Source: CAG-488 sp051881315 (GTDB lineage Bacteria; Bacillota; Clostridia; Oscillospirales; Acutalibacteraceae). From it: a stretch of 64,000 bases of DNA. Shown here piece after piece: positions 8,105 through 17,183 of this stretch. The notes beneath the pieces are model-generated. The model worked only from the letters and a program-made list of their open reading frames with translations. It searched no databases and was not told where the DNA came from. The translations under genes and the position numbers were made by a program. The stretch lies in contig JBJEPQ010000019.1 in assembly GCA_051881315.1 (NCBI GenBank), positions 40,604 to 104,603 of the forward strand. Direction: 5' to 3'. How positions within the stretch are numbered: position 1 is the stretch's first letter; the number at the start of each line of letters is the position of its first letter.

Positions 8105-8881
8105 ATGAAAAAGATTATTGCTATTGTAATGTCATTGGTGCTTCTTGCAGGCGTTGCTATGCTTGCAGGCTGCGGATCAAAGAAAGAGGAAAAGAAAACT
8201 CTTATCCTTGCAACAAGCGCAGACTTCCCGCCGTATGAGTTTGTAGGTGACGACGGTGCATATGCAGGTATTGATATTGAGGTTTCAAAGCTCATCGCAG
8301 AGAAGCTCGGCATGGAGCTTCAGGTTGAGAACATGGACTTCAACTCTGTTATCAGCTCCGTTCAGACAGGCAAGGCCGATATCGGTATGTCCGGTATCAC
8401 AGTTACAGACGAGCGTAAGCAGAGCGTTGATTTCACCGATTCTTACGCTACGGGCGTTCAGGTAATTATCGTTAAGGAAGGCTCGGCTATCAAGACGGTT
8501 GACGATCTTTATGCAACAGGCGCAAAGTACAAGATCGGCGTTCAGCTTTCAACAACAGGCGATATTTATATTTCCGGCGATATTGAAGATAAGAAGATGT
8601 CTTGCTCCGTTGAGGAGTACAAGACAGGCGCAGACGCTGTTGCCGCTCTCGTTGCAGGCAAGATCGACTGTGTTGTTATCGACAACGAGCCTGCAAAGTC
8701 TTTCGTAGCTGCTAACAGCGGACTTACAATTCTTGAGACAGAGTATGTCACCGAGGATTACGCTATCTGCGTATCCAAGGAGAACACAGAGCTTCGCGAT
8801 CAGATCAACGCCGCTCTCAAGGAGCTTATTGCAGACGGATCTGTTCAGAAGGTTGTTGACAAGTATATCCCGGCTGAATAA
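8105..8881 (+). CDS. Polar amino-acid ABC transporter substrate-binding lipoprotein
   Basis: A 258-aa extracytoplasmic solute-binding protein of family 3 (glutamine/cystine/arginine type). A lipoprotein signal peptide is evident: MKK, a hydrophobic stretch, then lipobox LAGC with the anchor Cys near residue 22. The mature part begins with a lysine-rich linker and then the family pattern SADFPPYEF, GIDIEVSKLIAEKLG, SGITVTDERKQSVDFT. The ATG at 8105 is chosen because AGAGGAGG lies about ten bases upstream. The in-frame TTG at 8042 is the -35 box of the promoter. The permease and ATPase genes follow. Which amino acid is bound cannot be told from sequence. Confidence 0.92.
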   Translation: MKKIIAIVMSLVLLAGVAMLAGCGSKKEEKKTLILATSADFPPYEFVGDDGAYAGIDIEVSKLIAEKLGMELQVENMDFNSVISSVQTGKADIGMSGITVTDERKQSVDFTDSYATGVQVIIVKEGSAIKTVDDLYATGAKYKIGVQLSTTGDIYISGDIEDKKMSCSVEEYKTGADAVAALVAGKIDCVVIDNEPAKSFVAANSGLTILETEYVTEDYAICVSKENTELRDQINAALKELIADGSVQKVVDKYIPAE

Positions 8882-8907
8882 TAAAAGGCACATCAACGCT
8901 TTTGCGT

Positions 8908-8934
8908 AAATCGAGGGCGATAAACCCTCGATTT
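8908..8934 (+). promoter_or_regulatory. Intra-operon hairpin between binding-protein and permease genes
   Basis: AAATCGAGGG (8908-8917) pairs perfectly with CCCTCGATTT (8925-8934) around a 7-base loop, without a clean T-tract. Such a hairpin commonly stabilises or partly terminates the upstream mRNA so that the binding protein is made in excess over the permease. That role is inferred here. Confidence 0.7.
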
Positions 8935-8959
8935 GTGCGTTTATGAAAGGAAATCCGAA

Positions 8960-9697
8960 ATGACGGAAACTATCGCAAAATGGTTCGCTGACTTTAAGGC
9001 GGACTTCATTCTCAATTTTATAGACGGCAACCGCTGGCAGCTTTTGCTGAACGGTCTTGCTTCAACTCTCAAGATTACAGCCTGCGCCGTGCTTCTCGGT
9101 ATTGCCATAGGTATAGTAATTGCGGCAATACGTTCAAGTCATGATAAAAACCAAACCAAGCTCCGCGGAGTCGGCGGCTTTATCCTGAAGCTTTTCAATG
9201 CTGTTGCAAAGCTTTATCTGACCGTTATCAGAGGTACTCCCGTCGTCGTTCAGCTTATGATAATGTATTTTGTTATCTTTGCTTCATCGAACAACAAGTT
9301 TCTCATTGCCGTGCTCGCTTTCGGTATCAATTCGGGCGCATATGTTGCCGAGATATTCCGAAGCGGTATTATGGCTGTCGATGAGGGACAGATGGAGGCA
9401 GGCCGCTCGCTCGGTCTCAACTATTTCCAGACTATGATATACATTATAATTCCGCAGGCTTTCAAGACTGTACTTCCGACTCTTGCTAACGAATTTATCG
9501 TTCTCCTCAAGGAAACGTCGGTTGCAGGCTATGTCGGAATGATGGATCTCACCCGTGCGGGCGATATGATCCGAGGCGTAACCTTCTCGGCGTTTATGCC
9601 TCTCATTGCCGTTGCGCTTATTTACCTTGTAATGGTCATAATCCTTACGAAGCTTGTGTCAATTCTTGAAAGGAGGTTGCGTAACAGTGAGCGATAA
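8960..9697 (+). CDS. Polar amino-acid ABC transporter permease
   Basis: A 245-aa integral membrane subunit of the HisM/GlnP family. The N-terminal part contains the hydrophobic segment LLNGLASTLKITACAVLLG. The family EAA loop lies in the cytoplasmic stretch AGRSLGLNYFQTMIYIIIPQA, which contacts the ATPase. RGTPVVVQL and LLKETSVAGYVG are typical of amino-acid uptake permeases. About five membrane segments are visible. The ATG at 8960 has GAAAGGA eight bases upstream. Its 3' end overlaps the ATPase start by 11 bases, indicating translational coupling. Confidence 0.92.
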   Translation: MTETIAKWFADFKADFILNFIDGNRWQLLLNGLASTLKITACAVLLGIAIGIVIAAIRSSHDKNQTKLRGVGGFILKLFNAVAKLYLTVIRGTPVVVQLMIMYFVIFASSNNKFLIAVLAFGINSGAYVAEIFRSGIMAVDEGQMEAGRSLGLNYFQTMIYIIIPQAFKTVLPTLANEFIVLLKETSVAGYVGMMDLTRAGDMIRGVTFSAFMPLIAVALIYLVMVIILTKLVSILERRLRNSER

Positions 9698-10427
9698 TGC
9701 ACTTATAAAAGTTACTGATCTCCACAAGATTTACGGTGAGCTTCACGCTCTTGACGGAGTTTCCACAGAGATCAAAAAGGGCGAGGTTGTTGTTATAATC
9801 GGACCCTCGGGCTCGGGAAAATCGACTTTCCTGCGCTCTCTCAATCTCCTTGAGGAGCCGTCAAGCGGTAAAATCGAGTTTGAGGGTGTTGATATCACGG
9901 ATAAAAAGGTTGATATCAATGTTCACCGTCAGAAGATGGGTATGGTTTTCCAGCATTTCAACCTTTTTCCTCATATGACGGTATTGAGAAACCTTACGCT
10001 TGCTCCGATGAAGCTTCACAAGATCAGCAAAGAGCAGGCGGAAAAAGAGGCTATGGAGCTTCTGAAAAAGGTCGGACTTGCAGACAGGGCGAATGCCTAT
10101 CCGTCCCAGCTTTCCGGCGGACAGAAACAGCGAATTGCAATCGTCCGTGCACTTGCAATGAAGCCCGATGTAATGCTTTTTGACGAGCCGACCTCGGCTC
10201 TTGATCCCGAAATGGTCGGAGAGGTTCTTGAGGTTATGCAGTCGCTTGCAAAAGAGGGTATGACGATGGTTGTCGTAACTCACGAAATGGGCTTTGCCAA
10301 AGAGGCGGCAACAAGGGTTATCTTTATGGACGAGGGCAAGATGGTCGAGGAAAATACTCCCGACGAATTCTTCTCCTGTCCCAAAACCGACCGCTGTAAG
10401 GACTTCCTGTCCAAGGTTCTTGTATAA
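9687..10427 (+). CDS. Polar amino-acid ABC transporter ATP-binding protein
   Basis: A 246-aa ATPase of the GlnQ/HisP family. It shows Walker A GPSGSGKST, Q-loop VFQHFNLFPH, signature LSGGQKQRI, Walker B VMLFDEPTSALD followed by PEMV, and switch His in VVTHEMGFA, all characteristic of polar amino-acid importers. The start is a GTG at 9687, with AAGGAGG about ten bases upstream inside the permease gene. Upstream in-frame codons would extend into the permease without a ribosome site. It completes a three-gene importer with the binding protein and permease. Confidence 0.93.
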   Translation: MSDNALIKVTDLHKIYGELHALDGVSTEIKKGEVVVIIGPSGSGKSTFLRSLNLLEEPSSGKIEFEGVDITDKKVDINVHRQKMGMVFQHFNLFPHMTVLRNLTLAPMKLHKISKEQAEKEAMELLKKVGLADRANAYPSQLSGGQKQRIAIVRALAMKPDVMLFDEPTSALDPEMVGEVLEVMQSLAKEGMTMVVVTHEMGFAKEAATRVIFMDEGKMVEENTPDEFFSCPKTDRCKDFLSKVLV

Positions 10428-10439
10428 AAATTGCACAAA

Positions 10440-10480
10440 AAATGCACGCTATTTTTGTGATAACGTGCATTTACTTTTTT
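10440..10480 (+). terminator. Terminator of the amino-acid importer operon
   Basis: AAATGCACG (10440-10448) pairs perfectly with CGTGCATTT (10464-10472) around a 15-base loop, followed by a run of seven Ts. Confidence 0.8.
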
Positions 10481-10498
10481 TGCTGAAAAAAGTATAAT
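10470..10498 (+). promoter_or_regulatory. Promoter of the lysine-rich membrane-anchored protein gene
   Basis: TATAAT (10493-10498) lies 17 bases after TTTACT (10470-10475). The -35 overlaps the tail of the preceding terminator. A GAAAGGGG ribosome site and the ATG at 10534 follow. Confidence 0.55.
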
Positions 10499-10533
10499 AT
10501 AGTAAACGTTTATGCTTTGAAAGGGGTAACATT

Positions 10534-11673
10534 ATGAGCTCAAAGAAGAAAAAAGCAAAGAAAGAAGTTTCCGAAGCTGTTGATTCGGAAGTATTAGAGA
10601 CTGAAGCAGTCGATACCAAAAAGAAGAAAAAGAAGGCTAAGAAGGAAAAGACTCCGATGGATCTTGACTCCAAGAAGACTCTTTTAAAGAGCGTTACGGC
10701 TTTGATCTGCGTTATCGCCGTCTGCATCACCGCAGTTGTTAATACCGGCAAAATGTGCGATGCCGCAAAGAAAGCCGCAGAGCAGAGAGGCTCAGCCGCA
10801 ACCGAAGCAATGGGCGACGACGCCGCAGTTGACGGAGAGGTTCCGGCAGATGGTGCCGTTGTTGATGAAGTACCGACTGACGCAAGCGGTGAGGAAGTTC
10901 CGACAGATGCCGCTCCTGCCGACGATACAAGCGCAGGTGCTTCGAGCACGGGTACAAGCTCAAGCGCAGGAACAGCTTCAACAGGCAACAAGACTACTGC
11001 TGCCGCAAGCTCAGGCATACCGACAGGCGTTGCTCAGATCGTAAGCTATTACAACACAGCAACAGCTAAGGTTGCCGCTAAGAAGGCTCCGTTCAGCAAG
11101 TCAAGAACGACCGTTGAAAAGTCCTACGAAGCAGGTCTTCCGCTCAAGGCATCAAAGAGCCTTGTTAACAAGTTTATGGGAGTCGGCGATGATAATAAAT
11201 TCACCAAGTCTGTAACATCAGCTGATGCTGAAAGCTATCATAAGTACTTCCAGGCTTCCAAGTTTACTGTGTCCGATGTCACAAAAGCAACCTGCACAAA
11301 GAGCGGAAGCAACTATACCATAACGCTTTACATTAAGGACGGCTCAAGCTCCGTTAAGGACGGCAAGGTAGTTTCTTCAAACAACGCTCCGCTTGACAGA
11401 AGCGGACTTGCCTGCGGTGACAAGGATAAGGATTACTGGGATCACAAGACTGCGGAAAATGTTATGTCGGCAGTTTCTGATGTTGCCGGAAGCGCTAATA
11501 TCAGCGAAAGCTACAGCAATGCTGTTATCACCGCTGTTGTCAATGCAACAACAGGCAACCTTGTTTCCCTTACCGCAAAGTTTGACTTTAAGTTTGAGCT
11601 TTCAAACATTATGGGATCGTCAGGTAAATCCACAGCTTCTTCAACAGTCAGCATGACTGGCTTTAAGATGTAA
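10534..11673 (+). CDS. Unrecognised single-pass membrane protein with lysine-rich N-terminus and low-complexity linker
   Basis: I do not recognise a family. The 379 residues show a very basic cytoplasmic N-terminus of about 50 residues with two runs of Lys, then one membrane segment around residues 52-70 (LLKSVTALICVIAVCITAVV). Next comes an acidic Ala/Asp/Thr/Ser/Gly-rich linker to about residue 165, then an external domain of about 210 residues. The outer domain is rich in Ser, Thr, Lys and Asp, has two well-separated cysteines that could form a disulfide, and ends in alternating beta-like stretches. No lipobox, LPXTG or catalytic motif is visible. It has its own promoter and terminator. 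The architecture suggests a surface protein anchored by an uncleaved N-terminal helix. Confidence 0.7.
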   Translation: MSSKKKKAKKEVSEAVDSEVLETEAVDTKKKKKKAKKEKTPMDLDSKKTLLKSVTALICVIAVCITAVVNTGKMCDAAKKAAEQRGSAATEAMGDDAAVDGEVPADGAVVDEVPTDASGEEVPTDAAPADDTSAGASSTGTSSSAGTASTGNKTTAAASSGIPTGVAQIVSYYNTATAKVAAKKAPFSKSRTTVEKSYEAGLPLKASKSLVNKFMGVGDDNKFTKSVTSADAESYHKYFQASKFTVSDVTKATCTKSGSNYTITLYIKDGSSSVKDGKVVSSNNAPLDRSGLACGDKDKDYWDHKTAENVMSAVSDVAGSANISESYSNAVITAVVNATTGNLVSLTAKFDFKFELSNIMGSSGKSTASSTVSMTGFKM

Positions 11674-11691
11674 CATAAGTTAAATAATAAA

Positions 11692-11723
11692 GGGATGTCG
11701 CTTAGCGGCATCCCAAATTTTTT
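11692..11723 (+). terminator. Terminator after the lysine-rich membrane protein
   Basis: GGGATGTCGC (11692-11701) pairs with GCGGCATCCC (11705-11714, one G-U pair) around a 3-base loop, followed by AAATTTTTT. Confidence 0.85.
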
Positions 11724-11737
11724 ATGCAAACTTTTGG

Positions 11738-11766
11738 TTGAAATGAAGTAAATATATGTGTATAAT
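11738..11766 (+). promoter_or_regulatory. Promoter of the adenylyltransferase gene
   Basis: TTGAAA (11738-11743) and a perfect TATAAT (11761-11766) with a 17-base spacer, 44 bases before the TTG start at 11810. Confidence 0.65.
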
Positions 11767-11809
11767 AAAGTCGGTAATTATATAAAAAATTGAGAACACA
11801 GGTGATTTT

Positions 11810-12364
11810 TTGAAAAGCAAACCGTATAAACTCGGAATACTGGTCGGTAGATTTCAGACGCTTCATTCGGGGCACGAGATGATGATAAACAAGGCGTGCG
11901 AGCTTTGCGACAAGGTCGGTATATTCATCGGCTCGTCCGATGAAAATGGGACATACAAAAATCCCTTTTCATTTGAAACAAGAGAGGATATGCTGAGATC
12001 GGTTTTCGGCGAAGATATTTATATCTATCCTCTTCCTGATATCGGAGTGGGAAACAACTCGTCATGGGGAGATTATGTCCTCAGAAATGTCGTTGACCGA
12101 TTCGGAGAGATGCCCGATCTGCTGATTTCGGGTAAGGAGGCAAGGCGCATAAGCTGGTTTGACAGCGTAGAGGGCGCTTCGATAGCCGAGCTTTATATCC
12201 CGAAAACGATCGACATTTCCGCAACCGAAATGCGGGAGTGCTTTATCAACGGCAATATTGACCGCTGGAAAGAATATACCAATCCTAAGCTGTGGGACAA
12301 GTTCGATGTGCTCAGAAAGGAAATGCTTGCCGCAAAGGATAATACGGAAACGCACAGCATTTGA
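11810..12364 (+). CDS. Nicotinamide/nicotinate-nucleotide adenylyltransferase-like protein
   Basis: A 184-aa nucleotidyltransferase of the HIGH superfamily. The N-terminal LVGRFQTLHSGHEMMI carries the two adenylyl-binding histidines as TLHSGH (a GRFQPxHxGH variant). The C-terminal ISATEMREC matches the ISSTxxR signature. This combination is typical of NMN adenylyltransferases of the NadM/NadR type, which make NAD from NMN and ATP. The start is an unusual TTG at 11810, chosen because AGGTGA lies about six bases upstream and the protein then begins MKSKPYKLGIL, as in relatives. A close relative acting on another nucleotide cannot be excluded. It is followed by a strong terminator. Confidence 0.75.
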   Translation: MKSKPYKLGILVGRFQTLHSGHEMMINKACELCDKVGIFIGSSDENGTYKNPFSFETREDMLRSVFGEDIYIYPLPDIGVGNNSSWGDYVLRNVVDRFGEMPDLLISGKEARRISWFDSVEGASIAELYIPKTIDISATEMRECFINGNIDRWKEYTNPKLWDKFDVLRKEMLAAKDNTETHSI

Positions 12365-12379
12365 TGTGAACAAAATCAA

Positions 12380-12413
12380 CCACGCTGAGATTAACCGTCT
12401 CAGCGTGGCTTTA
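12380..12413 (+). terminator. Terminator after the adenylyltransferase gene
   Basis: A perfect 11-bp stem (12380-12390 with 12398-12408) around a 7-base loop is followed by CTTTAT. The rest of the gap to the next gene holds an AT-rich, promoter-like stretch with TATAAT at 12520-12525 but no clear -35. Confidence 0.8.
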
Positions 12414-12542
12414 TGTAGTGTGCTCGGCATGCGTAATAACTTGGCGGTGAAGGTTCGATACATTTCTTTTACAGGGAACGTCATTTTTCTATTGTATAAA
12501 TCCTTTTTTTATGTTATTATATAATTTAGCTTAGGCTAATTT

Positions 12543-13964
12543 ATGAAAGTTGGTATCAATATGGATAAAAAAGTTCCTTTCAGAGAAAAAATCGGATATG
12601 GCGTCGGCGCAGTCGGTCTTGATCTCAGCTACGGTTTATTCTATTCCTACCTGTCATTGTATCTGACAAACGCACTCGGAATCAGTCCGCTGTTCCTTCT
12701 CATCCTTGCTCCGATAGCAAGACTTTGGGACGGAATCAACGATCCGATGATGGGAACGCTGGTTGATATTTCAAACAGCAAAATGGGCAAATACCGTCCG
12801 TGGATACTAAGAGGTGCGGTGGCAAACGCCGTTGTTCTGTGCCTGCTTTTCAACAATCCCGGAATTGACACTAAATCGGTCTGGATGTATGTCTATGTCG
12901 CCGTGTTCTATGTCCTTTGGGGAATGACGAACACACTTGCCGACATTCCGTACTGGTCGATGATACCATCCTTTGCAACAGAGGAAAAGGACAGAAACTT
13001 CATCTCCACAATCGCAAGAACCTTCTCCGGTCTCGGTCAGGGAATTGTGCTTATTCTCACCGCACCGATCGTTGCCTTTTTCGGCAGATCGAGTGCCGAC
13101 AGCCTGAGCGCAATGACGCCGGAGAGCCTCAGAGTAGGCTTCGGTAAGTGGTCAATCCTTGCGTCGGTACTGCTTGTGCTTTTTGCTTTTATCTGCGTTA
13201 TTTCCACCAAGGAAAGAAACGTTGTCAAGGGCGGCGAAAAGTTCTCGTTTAAGGACGCTATCAACGTTGTAAGACAGAACGATCAGCTTATGGTATTTAT
13301 GCTCTTTGCGATGATTTCGAACGCAGGCTATTATATGACCTCCGGTATCAGCAGTTATTATTTCACCTCCGTTGCAGGTGATCTCGGTCTCCAGTCAAAG
13401 TTCAATATGTTCGGTGCGGTCGGCTCGATCATAGGTATCGCCGTTATTCCCGTTTGCTCCAAGTTTATGAACAACCGTTCTATTTACAAGCTTTCTCTCG
13501 GTATGGCCGCCGCAGGATATATCGGTATGGCGATAATCGGCTACGGATTCGGCGGCAATGTTTACGGGCTCGGCGCATGCTATCTGCTCACCTCGGTCGG
13601 TATAGGAAGTATGTTCGTCAATCAGACGGTTATGCTCGCCGATGTTGTTGACTACGGTGAGTACAAGCTCGGCAAGAGAAATCAAAGCCTGACATTCTCG
13701 ATGAAGGGCTTTTTGCAGAAAATGGCGTACACGGTACAGTGCATCATTATGTACCTGACCTTCAGCGTCACAAAATATGAGGGAACAGCACCCGAACAGA
13801 CTCAGACGGCTAAGGACGCTATTTCTGCGCTCATGTTTATTGTGCCGCCGGTGCTCATCATAATTTCATTCATTGTTTTCTCAAAGAAGTACAAGATCTA
13901 CGGCGATTTTAAGAGGGAAGTGCTTGCGGCTGTTTCCGAGAAGCACAACAAAGAGGAAAAATAA
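12543..13964 (+). CDS. GPH-family sugar:cation symporter (MFS type)
   Basis: A 473-aa membrane protein with about 12 hydrophobic segments. The N-terminal FREKIGYGVGAVGLDLSYGL and the loop RLWDGINDPMMGTLVD are signatures of the glycoside-pentoside-hexuronide:cation symporter family (MelB/XynP-like). These use a Na+ or H+ gradient to import glycosides. A central RPW motif (KYRPWIL) is also typical. The ATG at 12543 has no clear ribosome site. The in-frame ATG at 12561 (seventh codon) is preceded by GAAAGTTGG and may be the real start. No sugar-catabolic gene is adjacent, so the substrate is not indicated. Confidence 0.85.
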   Translation: MKVGINMDKKVPFREKIGYGVGAVGLDLSYGLFYSYLSLYLTNALGISPLFLLILAPIARLWDGINDPMMGTLVDISNSKMGKYRPWILRGAVANAVVLCLLFNNPGIDTKSVWMYVYVAVFYVLWGMTNTLADIPYWSMIPSFATEEKDRNFISTIARTFSGLGQGIVLILTAPIVAFFGRSSADSLSAMTPESLRVGFGKWSILASVLLVLFAFICVISTKERNVVKGGEKFSFKDAINVVRQNDQLMVFMLFAMISNAGYYMTSGISSYYFTSVAGDLGLQSKFNMFGAVGSIIGIAVIPVCSKFMNNRSIYKLSLGMAAAGYIGMAIIGYGFGGNVYGLGACYLLTSVGIGSMFVNQTVMLADVVDYGEYKLGKRNQSLTFSMKGFLQKMAYTVQCIIMYLTFSVTKYEGTAPEQTQTAKDAISALMFIVPPVLIIISFIVFSKKYKIYGDFKREVLAAVSEKHNKEEK

Positions 13965-13985
13965 ATTGCGGCAGGTGTTGACCTT

Positions 13986-15107
13986 ATGAAAAAAATTGTA
14001 TTTTTCTCGCACGGACTCAGCGCAAACGGAATTGAAACCTTTCTTGTAAATGTGCTGAAAAAAATCAACAGGGAAAAATATGACATTGCCGTTGTTATTG
14101 CCATTGACGAGGGAGTTGAGTGTCTGCACGAAAAGACCGTGACCGATCTCGGTATCAGAGTTATTCACGCAGGTGATCTTGACGCTCCGCAGAAAAAGCT
14201 GATTTATATTAAAAATGTAAAAAAGATTTTAGCTTCCGAGCATTTTGACATTGCTCACTCAAATATGGATCTGCTAAACGGCATCACCCTTACGCTCGCA
14301 AAACGATGCGGAATACCCGTGCGGATATGTCACGCACATAATTCAAAAAGTCAGTACGCTCCGGTCGGCAGATTGGCTTCGCTTAAAAAGCTTTTGCAAA
14401 AGCTTTACAGCCGAACGATGAAAAGGCTGATAATCCGCTCCTCGACAAAGCTGCTTGCCTGTTCCGATGTTGCGTCGGACTATTTCTACGGCGGCAGAAA
14501 GTCAACTCTGATTTACAACGGAATTGACACGCAGAGCTTCATTATGCCCGACGGCTTTGATCGCAGGGAATATTCAAAGGCTTTCGGAGCAAGCGGAGAC
14601 GAAAACCGACTTGTTGTTTCGGTCGGCAGACTTTCCGCTCAGAAAAATCCCGTGTTTGCCGTTGAGATAATATCAGAGCTTGCAAAGCTGAGGAATGATT
14701 TCAAATATGTCTGGGTGGGCGCAGGCGAGCTTGAAGCCGAAGCGAAAGGGAGAGCCGAACAGCTCGGAATTTCCGACAGAATTATTTTCACGGGAGTGAG
14801 AACCGACGTCAGGGAAATCCTTGCCTGCTGTGACTGCTTCCTGATGCCGTCGCTCTTTGAGGGACTTCCGTTTTCGCTTGTCGAGGCTCAGGCGGCAGGA
14901 CTTAGGTGCGTGGTTTCCGATGTTGTAACAAGAGAAGCCGACGTCGGACTGATAGAGTATTTCTCCCTTGAAAACGGAGCCTCTCAATGGGCGGAAAAAA
15001 TAAATAAAATGCTTGACGAGCCGAAAAAAACGGCCGACAAAGACAAGCTTGCGCTGTTTGATATTTCCAATACAGTTCGCCAGCTTGAAGAAATATACGA
15101 TAAATAA
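13986..15107 (+). CDS. GT4-family glycosyltransferase
   Basis: A 373-aa retaining glycosyltransferase of GT-B fold. The N-terminal acceptor domain starts with FFSHGLSANGIETFL. The C-terminal donor domain begins near VSVGRLSAQKNPVFAVEI and contains the family EX7E motif in FEGLPFSLVEAQAAG around residues 293-307. A lysine/arginine-rich middle (KKLLQKLYSRTMKRLIIR) suggests a peripheral membrane contact. It is 21 bases downstream of the symporter and 18 bases upstream of recJ, far from the polysaccharide locus at the other end of the window. Donor and acceptor are unknown. Confidence 0.85.
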   Translation: MKKIVFFSHGLSANGIETFLVNVLKKINREKYDIAVVIAIDEGVECLHEKTVTDLGIRVIHAGDLDAPQKKLIYIKNVKKILASEHFDIAHSNMDLLNGITLTLAKRCGIPVRICHAHNSKSQYAPVGRLASLKKLLQKLYSRTMKRLIIRSSTKLLACSDVASDYFYGGRKSTLIYNGIDTQSFIMPDGFDRREYSKAFGASGDENRLVVSVGRLSAQKNPVFAVEIISELAKLRNDFKYVWVGAGELEAEAKGRAEQLGISDRIIFTGVRTDVREILACCDCFLMPSLFEGLPFSLVEAQAAGLRCVVSDVVTREADVGLIEYFSLENGASQWAEKINKMLDEPKKTADKDKLALFDISNTVRQLEEIYDK

Positions 15108-15125
15108 AACGAAAGGAGATGCGAT

Positions 15126-17183
15126 ATGAGCAGGAAAAAGTGGATAGTCAAAAGCGGAAACAAAGAGAACGCAACGCTTATTTCCGAAAAGCTCGGAATC
15201 AGTCCTTATTCCGCTCTGATCGCATCGACGAGAGGAATAAATACGGTTGAGCAGGCGAGGGAATTTTTCGGACTTGATGAACGCAAAAGCGTTGATCCAA
15301 TGGACTTTCCCGATATGTACCCTGCGGTTAAGAGGATACAGAAGGCCCTTGACGGATTTGAAAGAATTGCCGTCTACGGCGATTATGACGCAGACGGAGT
15401 GACCTCGACTGCGCTGTTGTATTCTTACCTTGAAATGCAGGGTGCTGACGTTGTCTATTACGTTCCGAACCGCCACACCGAGGGCTACGGTCTGAGCTAT
15501 GAGGCTATCGACAAGCTCAGCCTGATGGGCGTTAAGCTGATAATCACCGTCGATAACGGAATAAGTGCAATCGACGAGGCGAAATATATCAACGAGCTTG
15601 AAATGGAGCTTATCGTCACGGATCATCATCTTCCGTCGAACACTCTGCCGCAGGCGGTCGCCGTGGTTGATCCTCACAGAGAGGACTGCAATTTAGAGTT
15701 CAAAGACTATGCAGGCGTAGGAGTTGCATATAAATTGATATGCGCCCTTGAGGGAGAGGAGAACGGAGTGACCGACAGCTTTGCCGACCTTGCGGCTATC
15801 GGAACGGTTGCCGATATTATGCCCCTCATCAAAGAGAACAGGGACATTGTACGCCGTGGAGTGGAGCTGATAGCGGATTCCGACAGAATCGGACTTCAGG
15901 CTCTCATCGAGGTCGGAGGACTGGGAAATAGAGCGATCACCTCAACCTCCGTTGCTTTCGGTATCTGTCCGAGGATAAATGCCGCAGGACGAATGGGCTC
16001 TGCCGACAGAGCGATAAGACTTCTGCTGACGGACGATTACGACGAGGCAACTCTCCTTGCTCAGGAGATAAACGACGAAAATGTTTTAAGACAGCAGACG
16101 GAGCAGGAGATACTCGGTCAGGCTGTTGAACAGATAAAAGCAAATCCCGATTGGCAGTATCAGAATGTGCTTGTCGTCGCAGGCGAGGGCTGGCACGACG
16201 GAGTTGTGGGAATTGTCGCTTCAAGGCTCGTTGAAAAATACGGCAAGCCGACTCTTGTAATTACGGTTGACGGCGAGGAGGCAAAAGGATCCGGCAGAAG
16301 CATTGAGGGTTTCAGTCTCTATGACGCGCTCAACGCCTGCGGTGAATGTCTGACACACTTCGGCGGACATACTCTTGCCGCAGGAATAGGGCTAAAAACC
16401 TCGGATATAGACGCTTTCAGAAAGGCGATAAACGACTATGCCGACAGTATGGAAATGCCGTGTCCGATACAGAATATCGACTTCAAGCTCAATCCTGCCT
16501 GCGTCAGCGTAGAAATGCTGGAAACGATAAATCAGCTTGAGCCGTTCGGCTCGGGCAATCCTCAGCCGATATTCGGTCTTTACAATATGACCGTGGCAGA
16601 TATACAGCCTATCGGCAACGGAAAGCATCTGAGAATAATACTTGAACGCAACGGTGTTTCCCTGCAAACGGTGAAGTTCAAAACCGTACAGGCGGAGTTC
16701 CCGTACCGAAAGGGCGATGTTGTGGACGCCGCCGTTCAGCTTGAGGCGAATGAATATCTCGGTCAACTGAGAGTCAACATATTGTTAAAAAACATTAAAC
16801 TTCACGATATGGTCGAGGAGGATCTTTTCAGCTCGATGAGCGATTTTTCAAAGCTTATGCGAGGTAAAACTCAGGGCTTTGACGCGGAGTTACTCATTCC
16901 GCAAAGGGAGACCTCCGCCAAGGTTTACAGATTTATCCGCTCCGTCGGAAGATGGAATTACGATATCGAAACCCTCTGCCACAGGCTTGATTTCTGGGCG
17001 GAGGACTACGGACAGGTAGCGGTGTCCGTTGAAGCGATGCTCGAAATGGGCATACTTATTAAAGACGAAAATCAGGGCTTGAGCGTTTCGAAAACAAGCG
17101 AGAAGGTCAACTTGCAGGATGCGCCCATACTCAAAAGATTAACAGAATTGTCAAAGGGATCGGCAAACAATGCCGAGTGGTAA
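15126..17183 (+). CDS. recJ: Single-stranded-DNA-specific exonuclease RecJ
   Basis: A 685-aa 5'-3' ssDNA exonuclease acting in recombination and mismatch repair. The DHH-type phosphoesterase motifs are clear: VYGDYDADGVTSTALL, ITVDNGISA, VTDHHLP and VDPHREDC. The DHHA1 part contains SRLVEKYGKPTLV, GSGRS and THFGGHTLAAG, and an OB-type nucleic-acid-binding segment lies near LEPFGSGNP. The C-terminal ~130 residues are an extra, weakly conserved region, as seen in many Firmicutes. It starts after AAAGGAG. In Bacillus recJ is followed by apt and relA; here apt is absent and relA overlaps the recJ end directly. Confidence 0.95.
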   Translation: MSRKKWIVKSGNKENATLISEKLGISPYSALIASTRGINTVEQAREFFGLDERKSVDPMDFPDMYPAVKRIQKALDGFERIAVYGDYDADGVTSTALLYSYLEMQGADVVYYVPNRHTEGYGLSYEAIDKLSLMGVKLIITVDNGISAIDEAKYINELEMELIVTDHHLPSNTLPQAVAVVDPHREDCNLEFKDYAGVGVAYKLICALEGEENGVTDSFADLAAIGTVADIMPLIKENRDIVRRGVELIADSDRIGLQALIEVGGLGNRAITSTSVAFGICPRINAAGRMGSADRAIRLLLTDDYDEATLLAQEINDENVLRQQTEQEILGQAVEQIKANPDWQYQNVLVVAGEGWHDGVVGIVASRLVEKYGKPTLVITVDGEEAKGSGRSIEGFSLYDALNACGECLTHFGGHTLAAGIGLKTSDIDAFRKAINDYADSMEMPCPIQNIDFKLNPACVSVEMLETINQLEPFGSGNPQPIFGLYNMTVADIQPIGNGKHLRIILERNGVSLQTVKFKTVQAEFPYRKGDVVDAAVQLEANEYLGQLRVNILLKNIKLHDMVEEDLFSSMSDFSKLMRGKTQGFDAELLIPQRETSAKVYRFIRSVGRWNYDIETLCHRLDFWAEDYGQVAVSVEAMLEMGILIKDENQGLSVSKTSEKVNLQDAPILKRLTELSKGSANNAEW

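Noticed and set aside
10603..11018. Reverse-strand Ala/Pro/Val-rich frame opposite the lysine-rich protein
   Set aside because: It is a shadow of the low-complexity linker.
12526..12539. TTAGC/GCTAA dyad before the sugar symporter as an operator
   Set aside because: Arms of only five bases with no recurrence seen; too weak to list.
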